A stretch of 64,000 nucleotides of DNA from Cyanobacteria bacterium UBA7753 (GTDB lineage Bacteria > Cyanobacteriota > Vampirovibrionia > Gastranaerophilales > Gastranaerophilaceae). The stretch covers positions 6,539 to 70,538 of the forward strand of contig DLEF01000057.1 in NCBI GenBank assembly GCA_002481545.1. The letters run 5' to 3'. Shown piece by piece: positions 23,639-33,173 of the stretch. The number at the start of each line of letters is the position of its first letter. The stretch's first letter is position 1. A model generated the notes under the pieces. It saw nothing but the letters and a program-made list of their open reading frames with translations. It had not been told where the DNA came from and did no database searches. Position numbers and translations under genes: made by a program.

Positions 23639-24994
23639 TTATTTATTATTTTTGTTTTTGCCGAACAAACGTCTGAACCAACGTTTTCTTTGTTCTTTCT
23701 TTATTGTCTTTCTATACCAAATGTAAACAGCTCTGGCAACACGAGAAGAACTGTGCCTTACCAATCCGTCTTTGCATTTGTCTTCCTCAAGCAAATTAGC
23801 CGATACCAATTTTACACCAGTAGGAGTCAGATTTTCATTATCCAACACTACAGGGAATGAATTGTGTTTAGCGTATGCTGGAGAGATGTTTTTCGGAATA
23901 TTGTTATTAACCAAAACCGCATCCAAAACATCTTTAGAGCCTGCGTGAGTCAAAATAGCATTAACGTGGCTTGATACGGAATAATTATCCGTTTCCCCCG
24001 GCTGAGTCATAATGTTACAAACATAAATCTTTTTAGCCTTAGCCTTTGCAACGGCTTGTGCAATTTCTTTAACAAGCAGGTTAGGAATAACACTTGTATA
24101 AAGACTGCCCGGTCCCATAACGATTAAATCGGCATTCTTTATAGCATCTAATGCTTCAGGCAAAGCCTTACAATCAGCAGGTTCCGTAAATAATCTTTTG
24201 ATTTTACCTTTAGCCTCAGGAATAGAAGATTCACCATGGATAATTCTTCCGTCTTCAATCTCTGCTGCGAGTTTCATATCATCTAATGTTGCAGGCAAAA
24301 CTCTGCCTCTGATACAAAGTACGTTTGAAGATTCCTTAATAGCACCTACCAGATTACCCGTAATAGCACAAAGTGCAGTCAAGAACAGGTTCCCGAAACT
24401 GTGTCCTTTTAAGCCTTCACCCATATCAAATCTGTATTGGAACAACTTTGTGAACAAGTCTTCATCATCCGCAAGAGCTGCGATACAATTTCTGATATCT
24501 CCCGGAGGAAGTACACCCATCTCTTCTCTCAAACGTCCCGAACTACCGCCGTCATCACCCACGGTAACGATAGCAGTAATGTTATTTGTAATTTTCTTTA
24601 AGCCTCTGAGTAACATAGAAAGTCCTGTTCCACCGCCTATTGCAACGACTCTCGGGCCTTTGTTTAATTTTTTACGTTTATATAATGTTTCAAGTACGTT
24701 TTCTTTTTCTTTTTCACTGTGAATATCCAGCATGGAAAGGTTTGTTCTCTGCCATCCTTTAAAGAAACATATTGCACCCAATACAATTGCAATAGCCGCA
24801 ACAACATCCGCATTGACGGAAGTTTTAATATCAATTAAATAGTGATAAACCTGTACAGGATCCGACAAAGTCAAAATTCCCGCGATGATAAGCAATGCCC
24901 CGAAAAATATCAGTGCAAACCAACGTTTTATTTCTAACCCCGGAATCAACCATCCTGCAGTTTTAGGGATTCTATTCTTAAATATATTTTTCAT
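23639..24994 (-). CDS. YvcK/CofD-like gluconeogenesis factor with membrane anchor
   Basis: A 451-residue protein. Two hydrophobic segments (about 25-45 and 62-82) anchor a cytoplasmic YvcK domain (about 110-430) with VVAIGGGTGLSMLLRGLK, VTVGDDGGSSGRLREE and PPGDIRNC. YvcK proteins bind UDP-sugars and link carbon flow to cell-wall precursor synthesis; the fold is shared with CofD, but cofactor F420 genes are absent. The N-terminal membrane anchor is not in Bacillus YvcK and is, to my knowledge, common in cyanobacterial-type members. It sits upstream of panB with 20 bases between. Confidence 0.87.
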   Translation of the reverse strand: MKNIFKNRIPKTAGWLIPGLEIKRWFALIFFGALLIIAGILTLSDPVQVYHYLIDIKTSVNADVVAAIAIVLGAICFFKGWQRTNLSMLDIHSEKEKENVLETLYKRKKLNKGPRVVAIGGGTGLSMLLRGLKKITNNITAIVTVGDDGGSSGRLREEMGVLPPGDIRNCIAALADDEDLFTKLFQYRFDMGEGLKGHSFGNLFLTALCAITGNLVGAIKESSNVLCIRGRVLPATLDDMKLAAEIEDGRIIHGESSIPEAKGKIKRLFTEPADCKALPEALDAIKNADLIVMGPGSLYTSVIPNLLVKEIAQAVAKAKAKKIYVCNIMTQPGETDNYSVSSHVNAILTHAGSKDVLDAVLVNNNIPKNISPAYAKHNSFPVVLDNENLTPTGVKLVSANLLEEDKCKDGLVRHSSSRVARAVYIWYRKTIKKEQRKRWFRRLFGKNKNNK

Positions 24995-25048
24995 ACTCTC
25001 ATATCCTTTTAATATAAACTAACCACTTTTGTAAATATTATTATATTC

Positions 25049-25843
25049 TTATTCTACCCAGCCTGATGCCTTTACTCTGCCGTATCTTACAGGTTCAGGA
25101 GAAATTAGGCTGTGTGCTCTCTGTATTATTTCCAACGAATTAGGATACTTATTGCTAAAATGTATAGAATCTATATTAGCAACAGTTAAACCGTTAGAAG
25201 AATTGTTAACCTGAGAAGAATGCAAAATCGTCTGTAAGCGTTTCATGCAAGCTTCCGTATCGGTAATATCAGGTAAACTCCACTCTATCCCAAGATTTTG
25301 ATTATACTGCTTGTCGATAATAATTTCTTCACAAACAGGTATTTTTACATAATCTGCTATTTTTTCAATAATATCGCCTGATGCCCCGCAGTATGTAAGC
25401 CATTGCGAGCATTTTTGGATTGCTCTTGCAATAACCGTTGCAAATCTGAAATCCTGTGCTGCTTTCTTATACATAGCTCCGTGAGGTCTTACATGTTCAA
25501 TCTCCAAGTGATATGCTTTTGCAAAAGACATCAGTGCCCCGACTTGATATATAACAAGAGCTTCCAACTCATCATCAGTCAAGTCCATTTCACGATAACC
25601 GAAACCTTGGATATCGGCAAATCCGATATGAGCCCCGATTACAAGATTTTTTTCTTTTGCTGCAAGCAACGCCTTTCTGATTGTTTGCGGATCGCCCGCG
25701 TGAGCCCCGCATGATATATTAACCGATGATACATAGTCAAGAATGCTGTATTCGGAATTATTCTTATAAACCCCGTATCCTTGCGCCAAATCACAGTTAA
25801 AATCTAAACTTTTTATACTTTTTCTTACAGGTGTTTTTGTCAT
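25049..25843 (-). CDS. pxpA: LamB/YcsF family protein, 5-oxoprolinase subunit A-like
   Basis: A 264-residue protein of the LamB/YcsF family, the PxpA subunit that with PxpB and PxpC hydrolyses 5-oxoproline to glutamate. Motifs: LDFNCDLAQGYG, VNISCGAHAGDPQTIRKAL, GAHIGFADIQGFGYREM and VRPHGAMYKKA. The normal LNCDLGE opening is modified to FNCDLAQG, and PxpB/PxpC genes are not adjacent, so either the partners are elsewhere or the activity differs. GGGAGA precedes the ATG. The upstream 259 bases contain a tandem GGGGTAAA repeat. Confidence 0.85.
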   Translation of the reverse strand: MTKTPVRKSIKSLDFNCDLAQGYGVYKNNSEYSILDYVSSVNISCGAHAGDPQTIRKALLAAKEKNLVIGAHIGFADIQGFGYREMDLTDDELEALVIYQVGALMSFAKAYHLEIEHVRPHGAMYKKAAQDFRFATVIARAIQKCSQWLTYCGASGDIIEKIADYVKIPVCEEIIIDKQYNQNLGIEWSLPDITDTEACMKRLQTILHSSQVNNSSNGLTVANIDSIHFSNKYPNSLEIIQRAHSLISPEPVRYGRVKASGWVE

Positions 25844-25907
25844 CTGTCATTCTCCCATTATCTACCATACAATTATACAACTAAAAGAAAATTAGAAAAG
25901 TACGGAG

Positions 25908-25923
25908 GGGGTAAAGGGGTAAA
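25908..25923. repeat. Tandem GGGGTAAA repeat
   Basis: GGGGTAAA occurs twice without a gap (25908-25923), between the divergent pxpA and 699-residue genes. The rest of this 259-base intergenic stretch is AT-rich with no other clear feature. The same tandem core is at 8581-8599. Confidence 0.6.
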
Positions 25924-26102
25924 TATATAAGAGAGAATACGCATATTGTTAAAGAATTATAAAATAATGGTAATAAATATCTCTCAAAAACAGATAGCGA
26001 CATGGTTTCCGTAACATTTCGTAATAAAAAAACGAAAAAAGGCAAGTTTCGCGGAAAAAAATACTTTATTAAAGTAAGAGTTAAGTATATTTTGGGAATA
26101 TT

Positions 26103-28202
26103 ATGTTAGAAAACGTAAGATACGGAACAAATTCAAATATTTCAACAGACGATACGAGGATTAAATCGCCTAATTTTGCTTCGCCTTCATTTGCTGCAAA
26201 TCCTCAAAATACTGTCGATACAACTCCGCAAGCAGATACTTACAGCCCTAATCAGGCTAATCCTGCTAATCCGAACGAACCAAAAGAAATGGGATTCGGT
26301 GAAAAATTAGCAAAGTATATTATACCGACAGGTTTGGTACTTAACTACGGTACAAAAGTATTTGATAAAGCATGTGGCGGCGAATACGATAAGAGCATAC
26401 TCGGCAAACTCGGACGCTGGGGCGATTCATTATCAGAAAAATTAAAAGATAACAAATTGGCTCAAGGTATCAAAAAACACGTATCTTCCGCTAAAACTAA
26501 ATTAAATAATTTTGTAAGCAGACATGAAACATTAAGTACTATGCGTGATATGCATACGAACCCTGAATGTACAATGGTTACAAGTTTCCTTGAAACTCAA
26601 AAAGAAGCAGATTTAAAGGAAGCTACAAATAAATTAGAAAAATTCATCAATGACGGTCCTAAATCATTAAAAGATGCAGGTGCAACTAAAGATGAAATAA
26701 AAGCATTCACTAATAAATACGGTGCTAATGCTTTAGAAGAATTTCAAAAACAAAAAATGTTCTCTAATCCGGGAGCAATTCCGAAAGGTGTTTCTTTAAA
26801 AGATTTAAGAATGCAATATTTTGGATTAGATGAAGCAAAATTAAACAGTTTAAAAAGTAATCCTGAAAAATATGCAAAAGAAATAGAAAAACTTTTAGGA
26901 GATGCTAAAGAATTATCTCCTAAGATGAGTACTTATTTGAATAAATTGCTTGCAATGAGCAAACCTACAACAAAGTTAGGCAGACTCTTCCCTAAAATGG
27001 CAAAACTCGGTATGAGAGGTTTGACATTCGGCGGCGGATTTTGGAACTCGATGTTTATTGCAATGTTCCTCGGAGACGCAGTTAAAAATACCGTTGATGC
27101 TCCAAAAGATCAAAAAGTTTCAACAGCTGTAAACGGACTCTTTGATGCTGTAGCTTGGGTTGTTTCAATGCCTTTGGCTTTGAAAGGTATGCACGCTTTG
27201 GGCGGGCTCAAGAACCTCGGCAGAACCAAAGCTCAAAATGAAGGATTCAAAAAAGAGTTTAATCTCTTAAAAGAAGCAGTTAAAAACGGTACATTCACGT
27301 ATGATAAAACAAAATATAAAAATGCTCAAGACGCTGTAAAAGCTGCGCATAACGCTCTTAATACAAAGTATGCAGGTGCAGAAGTCAAAGGATTCAAAAA
27401 AGTATTAAAGGGTATCGGTAAATTCTTAAGCGTAGGTCTTGAACAAACTCCTGTTATAAAAGACTCAACAAAAGGATTAAAATTCTCTGAAAAAGCAGGA
27501 GTAATGTTGAAGAATATCGGTCGTAAAATAAAAGTAAACGGACCGAAAAACATGCTCGGTTATCCTTTGAGATTTGCTCTCTATATGCTCGCATTCCAAC
27601 CTGTAGTTGATAAAATCTTCAAAGCACCTCTTAATGCAATCTTCGGAAAACCTTATGATCCTGAAGAAATAAAAGAAAAACAGGAAAAAGAAGACAAAAG
27701 ATTAGCAGATGTTTATGCAAACAGAACTCCAAGTTTGATTGAAGCATACGGACATCAAGATCCTAACGCAACTGAAGGACTCAAAAACATAAATGAAAAC
27801 GATTTAGCTGATAATAATTTAATCAAACAAACATTGAAAGAGAACAATGCTCTTCCGCCAAAATCAGCAGCAACCCCTGCAGGTTCTCCTAATGAACCTC
27901 AAATTGTAAACGGAGTACAAATCAATACAATAAACGGTGACAAACCGTATATGCCTGAAAATACTCAACCGAACGGACAAACTCCGGCTCAAGGTCAAAA
28001 TCCTTACGGCCCGAAAGATCCAAATCAAAGCGATATAGATGTTCAACCGAGAACATACGTTCCTCAATTAGACGGATTTAACGTCAAATACGGCGATCCT
28101 GCACAGGCTCAAACAAATGCGGAAGCTCAAAAAGTATATGACGCAATGACCAAAACAGAAGAAGACGTTAACAAATTCATCGCTAACGGTTATCAAAAAT
28201 AA
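26103..28202 (+). CDS. Large protein of unknown family with hydrophobic core and disordered tails
   Basis: A 699-residue protein I do not recognise. Residues 1-70 are polar, rich in Asn, Pro, Thr and Gln. Residues about 70-540 are helical and strongly basic, with hydrophobic stretches near 315-335 (GLTFGGGFWNSMFIAMFLG), 345-362 and 485-505 (LGYPLRFALYMLAFQPVVDK) that could span or insert into a membrane. Residues about 590-680 are again Pro/Asn/Gln-rich. There is no Sec signal peptide and no enzyme motif. The start ATG follows a weak GGGAATATT. It is a single gene before lpxA, about 100 bases away. It resembles in layout two other unknown proteins here (at 38535 and 48753). Confidence 0.75.
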   Translation: MLENVRYGTNSNISTDDTRIKSPNFASPSFAANPQNTVDTTPQADTYSPNQANPANPNEPKEMGFGEKLAKYIIPTGLVLNYGTKVFDKACGGEYDKSILGKLGRWGDSLSEKLKDNKLAQGIKKHVSSAKTKLNNFVSRHETLSTMRDMHTNPECTMVTSFLETQKEADLKEATNKLEKFINDGPKSLKDAGATKDEIKAFTNKYGANALEEFQKQKMFSNPGAIPKGVSLKDLRMQYFGLDEAKLNSLKSNPEKYAKEIEKLLGDAKELSPKMSTYLNKLLAMSKPTTKLGRLFPKMAKLGMRGLTFGGGFWNSMFIAMFLGDAVKNTVDAPKDQKVSTAVNGLFDAVAWVVSMPLALKGMHALGGLKNLGRTKAQNEGFKKEFNLLKEAVKNGTFTYDKTKYKNAQDAVKAAHNALNTKYAGAEVKGFKKVLKGIGKFLSVGLEQTPVIKDSTKGLKFSEKAGVMLKNIGRKIKVNGPKNMLGYPLRFALYMLAFQPVVDKIFKAPLNAIFGKPYDPEEIKEKQEKEDKRLADVYANRTPSLIEAYGHQDPNATEGLKNINENDLADNNLIKQTLKENNALPPKSAATPAGSPNEPQIVNGVQINTINGDKPYMPENTQPNGQTPAQGQNPYGPKDPNQSDIDVQPRTYVPQLDGFNVKYGDPAQAQTNAEAQKVYDAMTKTEEDVNKFIANGYQK

Positions 28203-28306
28203 ATTGTCTGATTTATCGATATTAAAATAATGTAAAATTTCCGTGAATTTTAAATATTTATACTATACTAAAATAGTTAAAGTATTTAAAAATCGGGAGA
28301 GTTAAA

Positions 28307-29116
28307 ATGATTGATAAAACAGCAATTATAGATCCTTCTGCCGTTATTGATGATACGGCAATCATAGGACCGCACGTTATAATCGGAAAGAATGTAAAAA
28401 TAGGCGCACGCACAAGAGTAATCGCAGATGCTTATATTGAATACGCAGAAATCGGCGAAGATTGTACAATAAGCCCGTTTTCAACAATTGGTACCGAGCC
28501 TCAAGACTTAGGCTATAAAGGCGAAGAAACCAAGGTTGTAATCGGAAACGGCACAATTATTAAAGAAAACGTAACTATCCACAGAGCTGCAGCATGCGGA
28601 GACTTTACAACAAGAGTCGGAAACAAATGCTTACTCATGGTCGGAACTCACGTTGCTCATAACTGCGTCTTAGAAGATGAAGTTATCTTGGCTAACCTCG
28701 TAACACTCGGCGGACACATCCATGTAGGATTCGGAGCTTTCGTCGGCGGAATGAGCGTATTCCACCAAAATATCAGAATCGGTAAAATGTCTATCGTTAG
28801 CGGTTTCTCCGCAGCTCGTCAAGACATTCTTCCGTACTCTAAAGGTGAAGGCAGACCTCCTGTAGCAAGAGGCTTAAACGTAGTTGCCCTTAAACGCAGA
28901 GGCTACTCAATGGAAGATATCAACATTGCAAAACACGCTTTTGAATTGTTGATTTCCGAAAAATACAACACAACTCAAGCAATAGAACAAATTTATGCCG
29001 ACGGCAAAATAAATTCACTTGTAGAAGATATGATTGAGTTTGTAAAAACTTCAAAAAGAGGCGTAACCTTGAGAAACCACAAAAAAGGCTACAGAGCACT
29101 AAAAGAAGAAGACTAA
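28307..29116 (+). CDS. lpxA: Acyl-ACP--UDP-N-acetylglucosamine O-acyltransferase
   Basis: A 269-residue left-handed beta-helix enzyme, first step of lipid A synthesis, showing that the cell has a lipopolysaccharide outer membrane. Hexapeptide repeats fill residues 1-190. The catalytic His lies in GTHVAHNCVLED, followed by LANLVTLGGHIHVG, the GGMSVFHQ loop and the GLNVVALKRRGY motif that marks the LpxA C-terminal helical domain. Length is normal. lpxC, lpxD and fabZ, the usual neighbours, are absent. A TATACT (28264-28269) and GGGAGAG precede the start. Confidence 0.95.
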   Translation: MIDKTAIIDPSAVIDDTAIIGPHVIIGKNVKIGARTRVIADAYIEYAEIGEDCTISPFSTIGTEPQDLGYKGEETKVVIGNGTIIKENVTIHRAAACGDFTTRVGNKCLLMVGTHVAHNCVLEDEVILANLVTLGGHIHVGFGAFVGGMSVFHQNIRIGKMSIVSGFSAARQDILPYSKGEGRPPVARGLNVVALKRRGYSMEDINIAKHAFELLISEKYNTTQAIEQIYADGKINSLVEDMIEFVKTSKRGVTLRNHKKGYRALKEED

Positions 29117-29133
29117 TAAAATATTTATTATAC

Positions 29134-29171
29134 AAAAAAGGCGTGAGATGAAAAACATCTCCCGCCTTTTT
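29134..29171 (+). terminator. Terminator after lpxA
   Basis: AAAAAAGGCG and GAGATG pair with CATCTC and CGCCTTTTT around AAAAA, a long stem ending in a T5 run; one base is bulged on each side. It clearly serves lpxA. Confidence 0.88.
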
Positions 29172-29185
29172 ATTACCCACAAAAT

Positions 29186-29220
29186 AAATGAAGCCGAATG
29201 ATATACATTCGACTTCATTT
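29186..29220 (-). terminator. Terminator after rpoC2
   Basis: AAATGAAG-C-CGAATG pairs with CATTCG-A-CTTCATTT (14 pairs, one mismatch) around a 5-base loop. On the minus strand it lies 26 bases beyond the rpoC2 stop and is followed by ATTTTG. It sits back to back with the lpxA terminator. Confidence 0.75.
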
Positions 29221-29245
29221 TTATTTTTAAACCGTTACGGTTTTA

Positions 29246-32200
29246 TTACTCTTCGGTAGGTTTATCAGGTTTTACCGTCAAATCAGGAGAACCGAACATA
29301 CCTTCGATTTCTTCCAAGATTGCGGCAGGTTTTCTTGCCTGATTACGTTGAGCAGCTGCACGTCTTTGTGCTTCTCTGTCCTTTTCTTCGCTTGCGAATG
29401 ACAGGTGATGGAAACCTGTACCTGCAGGAATCAAACGACCGATAATGACGTTTTCTTTCAATCCTCTCAACATATCTTTCTTACCTTCAACGGCAGCTTC
29501 TGTCAAGATTCTGGTTGTTTCCTGGAATGATGCTGCTGATATGAAACTTTCGGTATTCAAAGATGCCTTTGTAATACCTAACAGCATATATTCACATTCT
29601 GCAGGAGTTCCGCCGTTTTTCTCGATTTCTTTATTTGCTGCTCTGAATTTAGATAATTCAACTTCTTCAGCAGGTAAGAAATCTGCATCGTTAGGTTCTG
29701 TGATTTTAACCTTTTTAGTCATTTGACGAACGATGGTTTCAATATGTTTATCGGAAATTTCAACACCCTGAGAACGATATACACGTTGTACTTCATCAAC
29801 AAGGTATTGTTGAGCTGCTTCCGGTCCTGATAATCTGATGACTTCTTTAGGATCTAATGAACCGCTTGTTAACGGTTGACCTTTTTTAACCTTCTGTTTA
29901 TTAGATACGATGATAGTAGAATCGATAGAGTATTTAATCTCTTTTCTTCCGCCTTCTTCGTCTTCTATAAACAATCTAGGCATTTCGTCATCCATTTCAA
30001 TAATTGCAGTACCGTCTGTTTCTGCAAGGATAGCACAATCTTTAGGTTTTCTTGCCTCTAACAATTCTTCTACCCTCGGCAAACCTTGGACGATATCACT
30101 TGTTTTTTGTCTTTCGTATAACAGTGTCGCAACACTATCACCACGCTGTACAAGTGAACCTTCCTCAATCTGCAACATAGTACCCATACTAATCAAATAA
30201 GGACGTCCGCTTCTGATTGTAACACCTGTCTTGGTTGCTGATACAACCTGACCGGATACAGGAGCCAACTCACCGCTATCTGCAACAGCGTCTTCTTGCT
30301 TGATGAAGTCGCCTGCCTTAACGGTAGCTTTACCCTTAATCTTAACGGTTGATTCGTATTCAGCAGATTGTAATAACAATCTTCTTTTCTCTTTTTCGTT
30401 TCCGCTGATGGAAGCAACACCGTCACTGATTGCCAAAACTTCAGTCTTAGCAACAGCCGTGTTAGGTTCAATAACCTGACCGTCTTTTACAAGCAATTCT
30501 GTTTGTAAAGATTGGTTAATTCTTGAATTACCTTCCATTTCACGACGGACAATCAAAGTTTGCAATACAACAATCTTCAATTGGTTGTTATCGTCTAATT
30601 CAACAAGACCTTTCAAGTGTGACAAATATCCTTCCATAGATAATTTCAAACTTGTTCTTGTCAAAGTAGCACCGTCGAGGTTTCTAACTCTTGCGCCGTC
30701 TTTATATTGCAATTGAGTTTCAGCAACAACATCGATTAAATCATCAGAAGTGTTGAATCTGATTGAAACATCTTTAGGTTTAACCTTGATAACCTGAACA
30801 GGTCTTACAAGGATTTGAACAGGTTGTTCTTCCAAACCTACGTTTGTATCAATTTCTTCATCCAAATCATCAATATCAATGTCATCAAAACCTGAATCCA
30901 TTACAGTAACGATTGAAGTTTGTTTTGCCTTGATACCTTCGGCAATTACGGTACCTTTCTTGATAACAGTACCTTCTTCAACCTTCAAATCTTTAATACT
31001 GCTTAATTGATGTAATTCACCCGGTCTGATTGTTATTTCGTGGATAACATCATTGTATTCGTTAAATTCAACAACACCGTCAAGGTGAGCATAAACATCT
31101 TTTACAACCTCTGTTCCGGCTGTAACGGTAGCACCGTTTTCAACCATCTTCAAAGTTGCATCTTTGTTTATTTGGTGAACTTCTTCAGGGATGAATACAA
31201 TTTCACCTGCTTTTGTAATTACTTGGTTTTCGTCAACTTCTACATCCATATATTTAATTTCACCGGAAGAAGTAACTGCGCATTCGTCGTCTACCAACTC
31301 TGCGATTACCATTCCGTTTTCAATGGTTGTATCAATAGGAGCCTTAACGATATATCTTTCGTCTTCGCCTTCTACTGTCCAGAACTGTTCTTTCTTTGTT
31401 TGTTCAAATGTTGCATTTGATGGAAACAATGATGCAATAACGATAGTTAACTCTTTACCTTTAACAATCTTCTTAATCTTCTTACCTTCAAATTTTGCAT
31501 CTTCAATAACCAAGTCAGAACCGTAACGAACTTCACCGCCGTGATCACTGATGATTGAAGTTTCAGCGATTTCTTCGCCTGCTTTAACTTTTTGATTATC
31601 TTTAACAAGGATAGTAGAGTCACCAGGTAAGTTATAAACATCGCCTGCAATAACCCAAACAATACCCGCTTTGTTAGCCGTACGGGAAATGTTACCCTGT
31701 CTGTCTTTCTTTTCGCCTGCATCGAAACCGTCAAAGTAAATTTGACCTGCTATATCGGAGTTAATATCCTTTGTAGCTTTCTCTGTCAAACGACTGTGTT
31801 CTTTCTGCGCAGCCGGATCGAAGTTTGCAAGGTTATCACCTTTCTTAACCTTATCACCGTCTTTTACTAATAATATAGCGCCTGCAGGAATGTGATATTT
31901 GCTTGAACGTTTTGCGCCCTTAACTTCAACATCACCTTCATACATAACAATATTAACGACATCACCGTGACGAGTTCTTAATTCTCTTGTTTTAAGAGAT
32001 GAGACAACAGTACCGTCTTCTCTTGCAGGGAATGTCTTGATTGATTCTCTAACGCCTACAGCACCACCGGTGTGGAATGTTCTCAATGTAAGCTGTGTAC
32101 CAGGTTCACCTATTGACTGTGCTGCGATAATACCGATAGCTTCACCGATATCTACCATCTTTTGCGTAGTCAATGCCCATCCGTAACATTTTTGACATAC

Positions 32201-33106
32201 ACCGTAATCAAGTGAACATGTCAAAGCTGAACGAACTTTTAATGAATCAAACTTCAAGTGAGAAATCTTTTCGATATCTTCACGAGACATTGTTGTATTC
32301 TTAGGAACTAACAAAGTTTTTCCGTCTGTATCGTAAATATCTTCGGCAATAGTTCTGCCCAATAATCTGTCGATAAGCGGAACGATTAAATTATCACCAT
32401 CATAGATAGGTTTCATATTAATATAATGTTCACCGCCGCAGTCGTGGTCTCTGATGATAACATCCTGAGCAACATCGACCAAACGTCTTGTCAAATATCC
32501 TGAGTCAGCTGTTTTCAACGCTGTATCAACCAACCCTTTACGAGCACCGTATGATGAAATGATGTAATCGGTAACCGATAAGCCTTCTTTAAAGTTTGAC
32601 TTAATCGGCAAGTCGATAATCTGTCCTGCAGAGTCAGCCATCAAACCACGCATACCAACCAACTGTGATACCTGTGATAAGTTACCTCTAGCTCCGGAGA
32701 ACGCCATCATATATACCGGGTTCAATCTGTCGAAGTTTTCAACAACCTGTTCGGTCAACTTAGCTGTTGTTTCAGACCAAGTATCGATGACCTTTGTGTA
32801 TCTTTCAACCTCGGTAATCTCACCTCTCAAATAACGATTGGTAGATTTTTGGATTTCTTCTTCTGCAGATTCCAACAAAGCTTTCTTTGTTTCCGGTACA
32901 GACAAATCCGCGATTGAAATAGTTACACCGGATAATGTTGCATATTTATACCCTAAGTTTTTCAAGGTATTTGCTAACTCACCCATTTTTGCACCACCGT
33001 ATTCGAGATACATTTGAGCAAGCAATTTTCTAATAGCACCCTTATCCATTAACTTGTTAATGAACGCAGGTACTTTTGTTTTTGTTCTAGTATATGTATT
33101 TGCCAT
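29246..33106 (-). CDS. rpoC2: RNA polymerase beta-double-prime subunit (RpoC2)
   Basis: A 1286-residue C-terminal half of beta-prime, encoded separately as in Cyanobacteria and chloroplasts. Residues 1-345 hold the rim/funnel region (MAFSGARGNLSQVSQLVGMRG), a zinc site (Cys223, Cys297, Cys304, Cys307) and the first trigger-loop helix (IGIIAAQSIGEPGTQLTLRTFHTGG). A large insertion of sandwich-barrel-hybrid repeats (SI3-like, about 350-1010) follows, then DIVQGLPRVEELLEARKP and the jaw/C-terminal region with DKHIETIVRQM. A separate start with AAGGGAA lies 68 bases after the rpoC1 stop, so this is a true split and not a frameshift. Confidence 0.97.
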   Translation of the reverse strand: MANTYTRTKTKVPAFINKLMDKGAIRKLLAQMYLEYGGAKMGELANTLKNLGYKYATLSGVTISIADLSVPETKKALLESAEEEIQKSTNRYLRGEITEVERYTKVIDTWSETTAKLTEQVVENFDRLNPVYMMAFSGARGNLSQVSQLVGMRGLMADSAGQIIDLPIKSNFKEGLSVTDYIISSYGARKGLVDTALKTADSGYLTRRLVDVAQDVIIRDHDCGGEHYINMKPIYDGDNLIVPLIDRLLGRTIAEDIYDTDGKTLLVPKNTTMSREDIEKISHLKFDSLKVRSALTCSLDYGVCQKCYGWALTTQKMVDIGEAIGIIAAQSIGEPGTQLTLRTFHTGGAVGVRESIKTFPAREDGTVVSSLKTRELRTRHGDVVNIVMYEGDVEVKGAKRSSKYHIPAGAILLVKDGDKVKKGDNLANFDPAAQKEHSRLTEKATKDINSDIAGQIYFDGFDAGEKKDRQGNISRTANKAGIVWVIAGDVYNLPGDSTILVKDNQKVKAGEEIAETSIISDHGGEVRYGSDLVIEDAKFEGKKIKKIVKGKELTIVIASLFPSNATFEQTKKEQFWTVEGEDERYIVKAPIDTTIENGMVIAELVDDECAVTSSGEIKYMDVEVDENQVITKAGEIVFIPEEVHQINKDATLKMVENGATVTAGTEVVKDVYAHLDGVVEFNEYNDVIHEITIRPGELHQLSSIKDLKVEEGTVIKKGTVIAEGIKAKQTSIVTVMDSGFDDIDIDDLDEEIDTNVGLEEQPVQILVRPVQVIKVKPKDVSIRFNTSDDLIDVVAETQLQYKDGARVRNLDGATLTRTSLKLSMEGYLSHLKGLVELDDNNQLKIVVLQTLIVRREMEGNSRINQSLQTELLVKDGQVIEPNTAVAKTEVLAISDGVASISGNEKEKRRLLLQSAEYESTVKIKGKATVKAGDFIKQEDAVADSGELAPVSGQVVSATKTGVTIRSGRPYLISMGTMLQIEEGSLVQRGDSVATLLYERQKTSDIVQGLPRVEELLEARKPKDCAILAETDGTAIIEMDDEMPRLFIEDEEGGRKEIKYSIDSTIIVSNKQKVKKGQPLTSGSLDPKEVIRLSGPEAAQQYLVDEVQRVYRSQGVEISDKHIETIVRQMTKKVKITEPNDADFLPAEEVELSKFRAANKEIEKNGGTPAECEYMLLGITKASLNTESFISAASFQETTRILTEAAVEGKKDMLRGLKENVIIGRLIPAGTGFHHLSFASEEKDREAQRRAAAQRNQARKPAAILEEIEGMFGSPDLTVKPDKPTEE

Positions 33107-33173
33107 TTTTATATTTCCCTTATAATTTTATCTCTATATTATAAAGCGATATCCGCTCTATATTTACCTTCTA

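Noticed and set aside
24198..24722. 174-residue plus-strand open frame
   Set aside because: Antisense shadow of yvcK with low-complexity Ser/Pro/Leu content.
33107..33173. Frameshift or nonsense mutation breaking rpoC
   Set aside because: The break is at the conserved cyanobacterial split site, with a 67-base spacer and a separate ribosome binding site for rpoC2.
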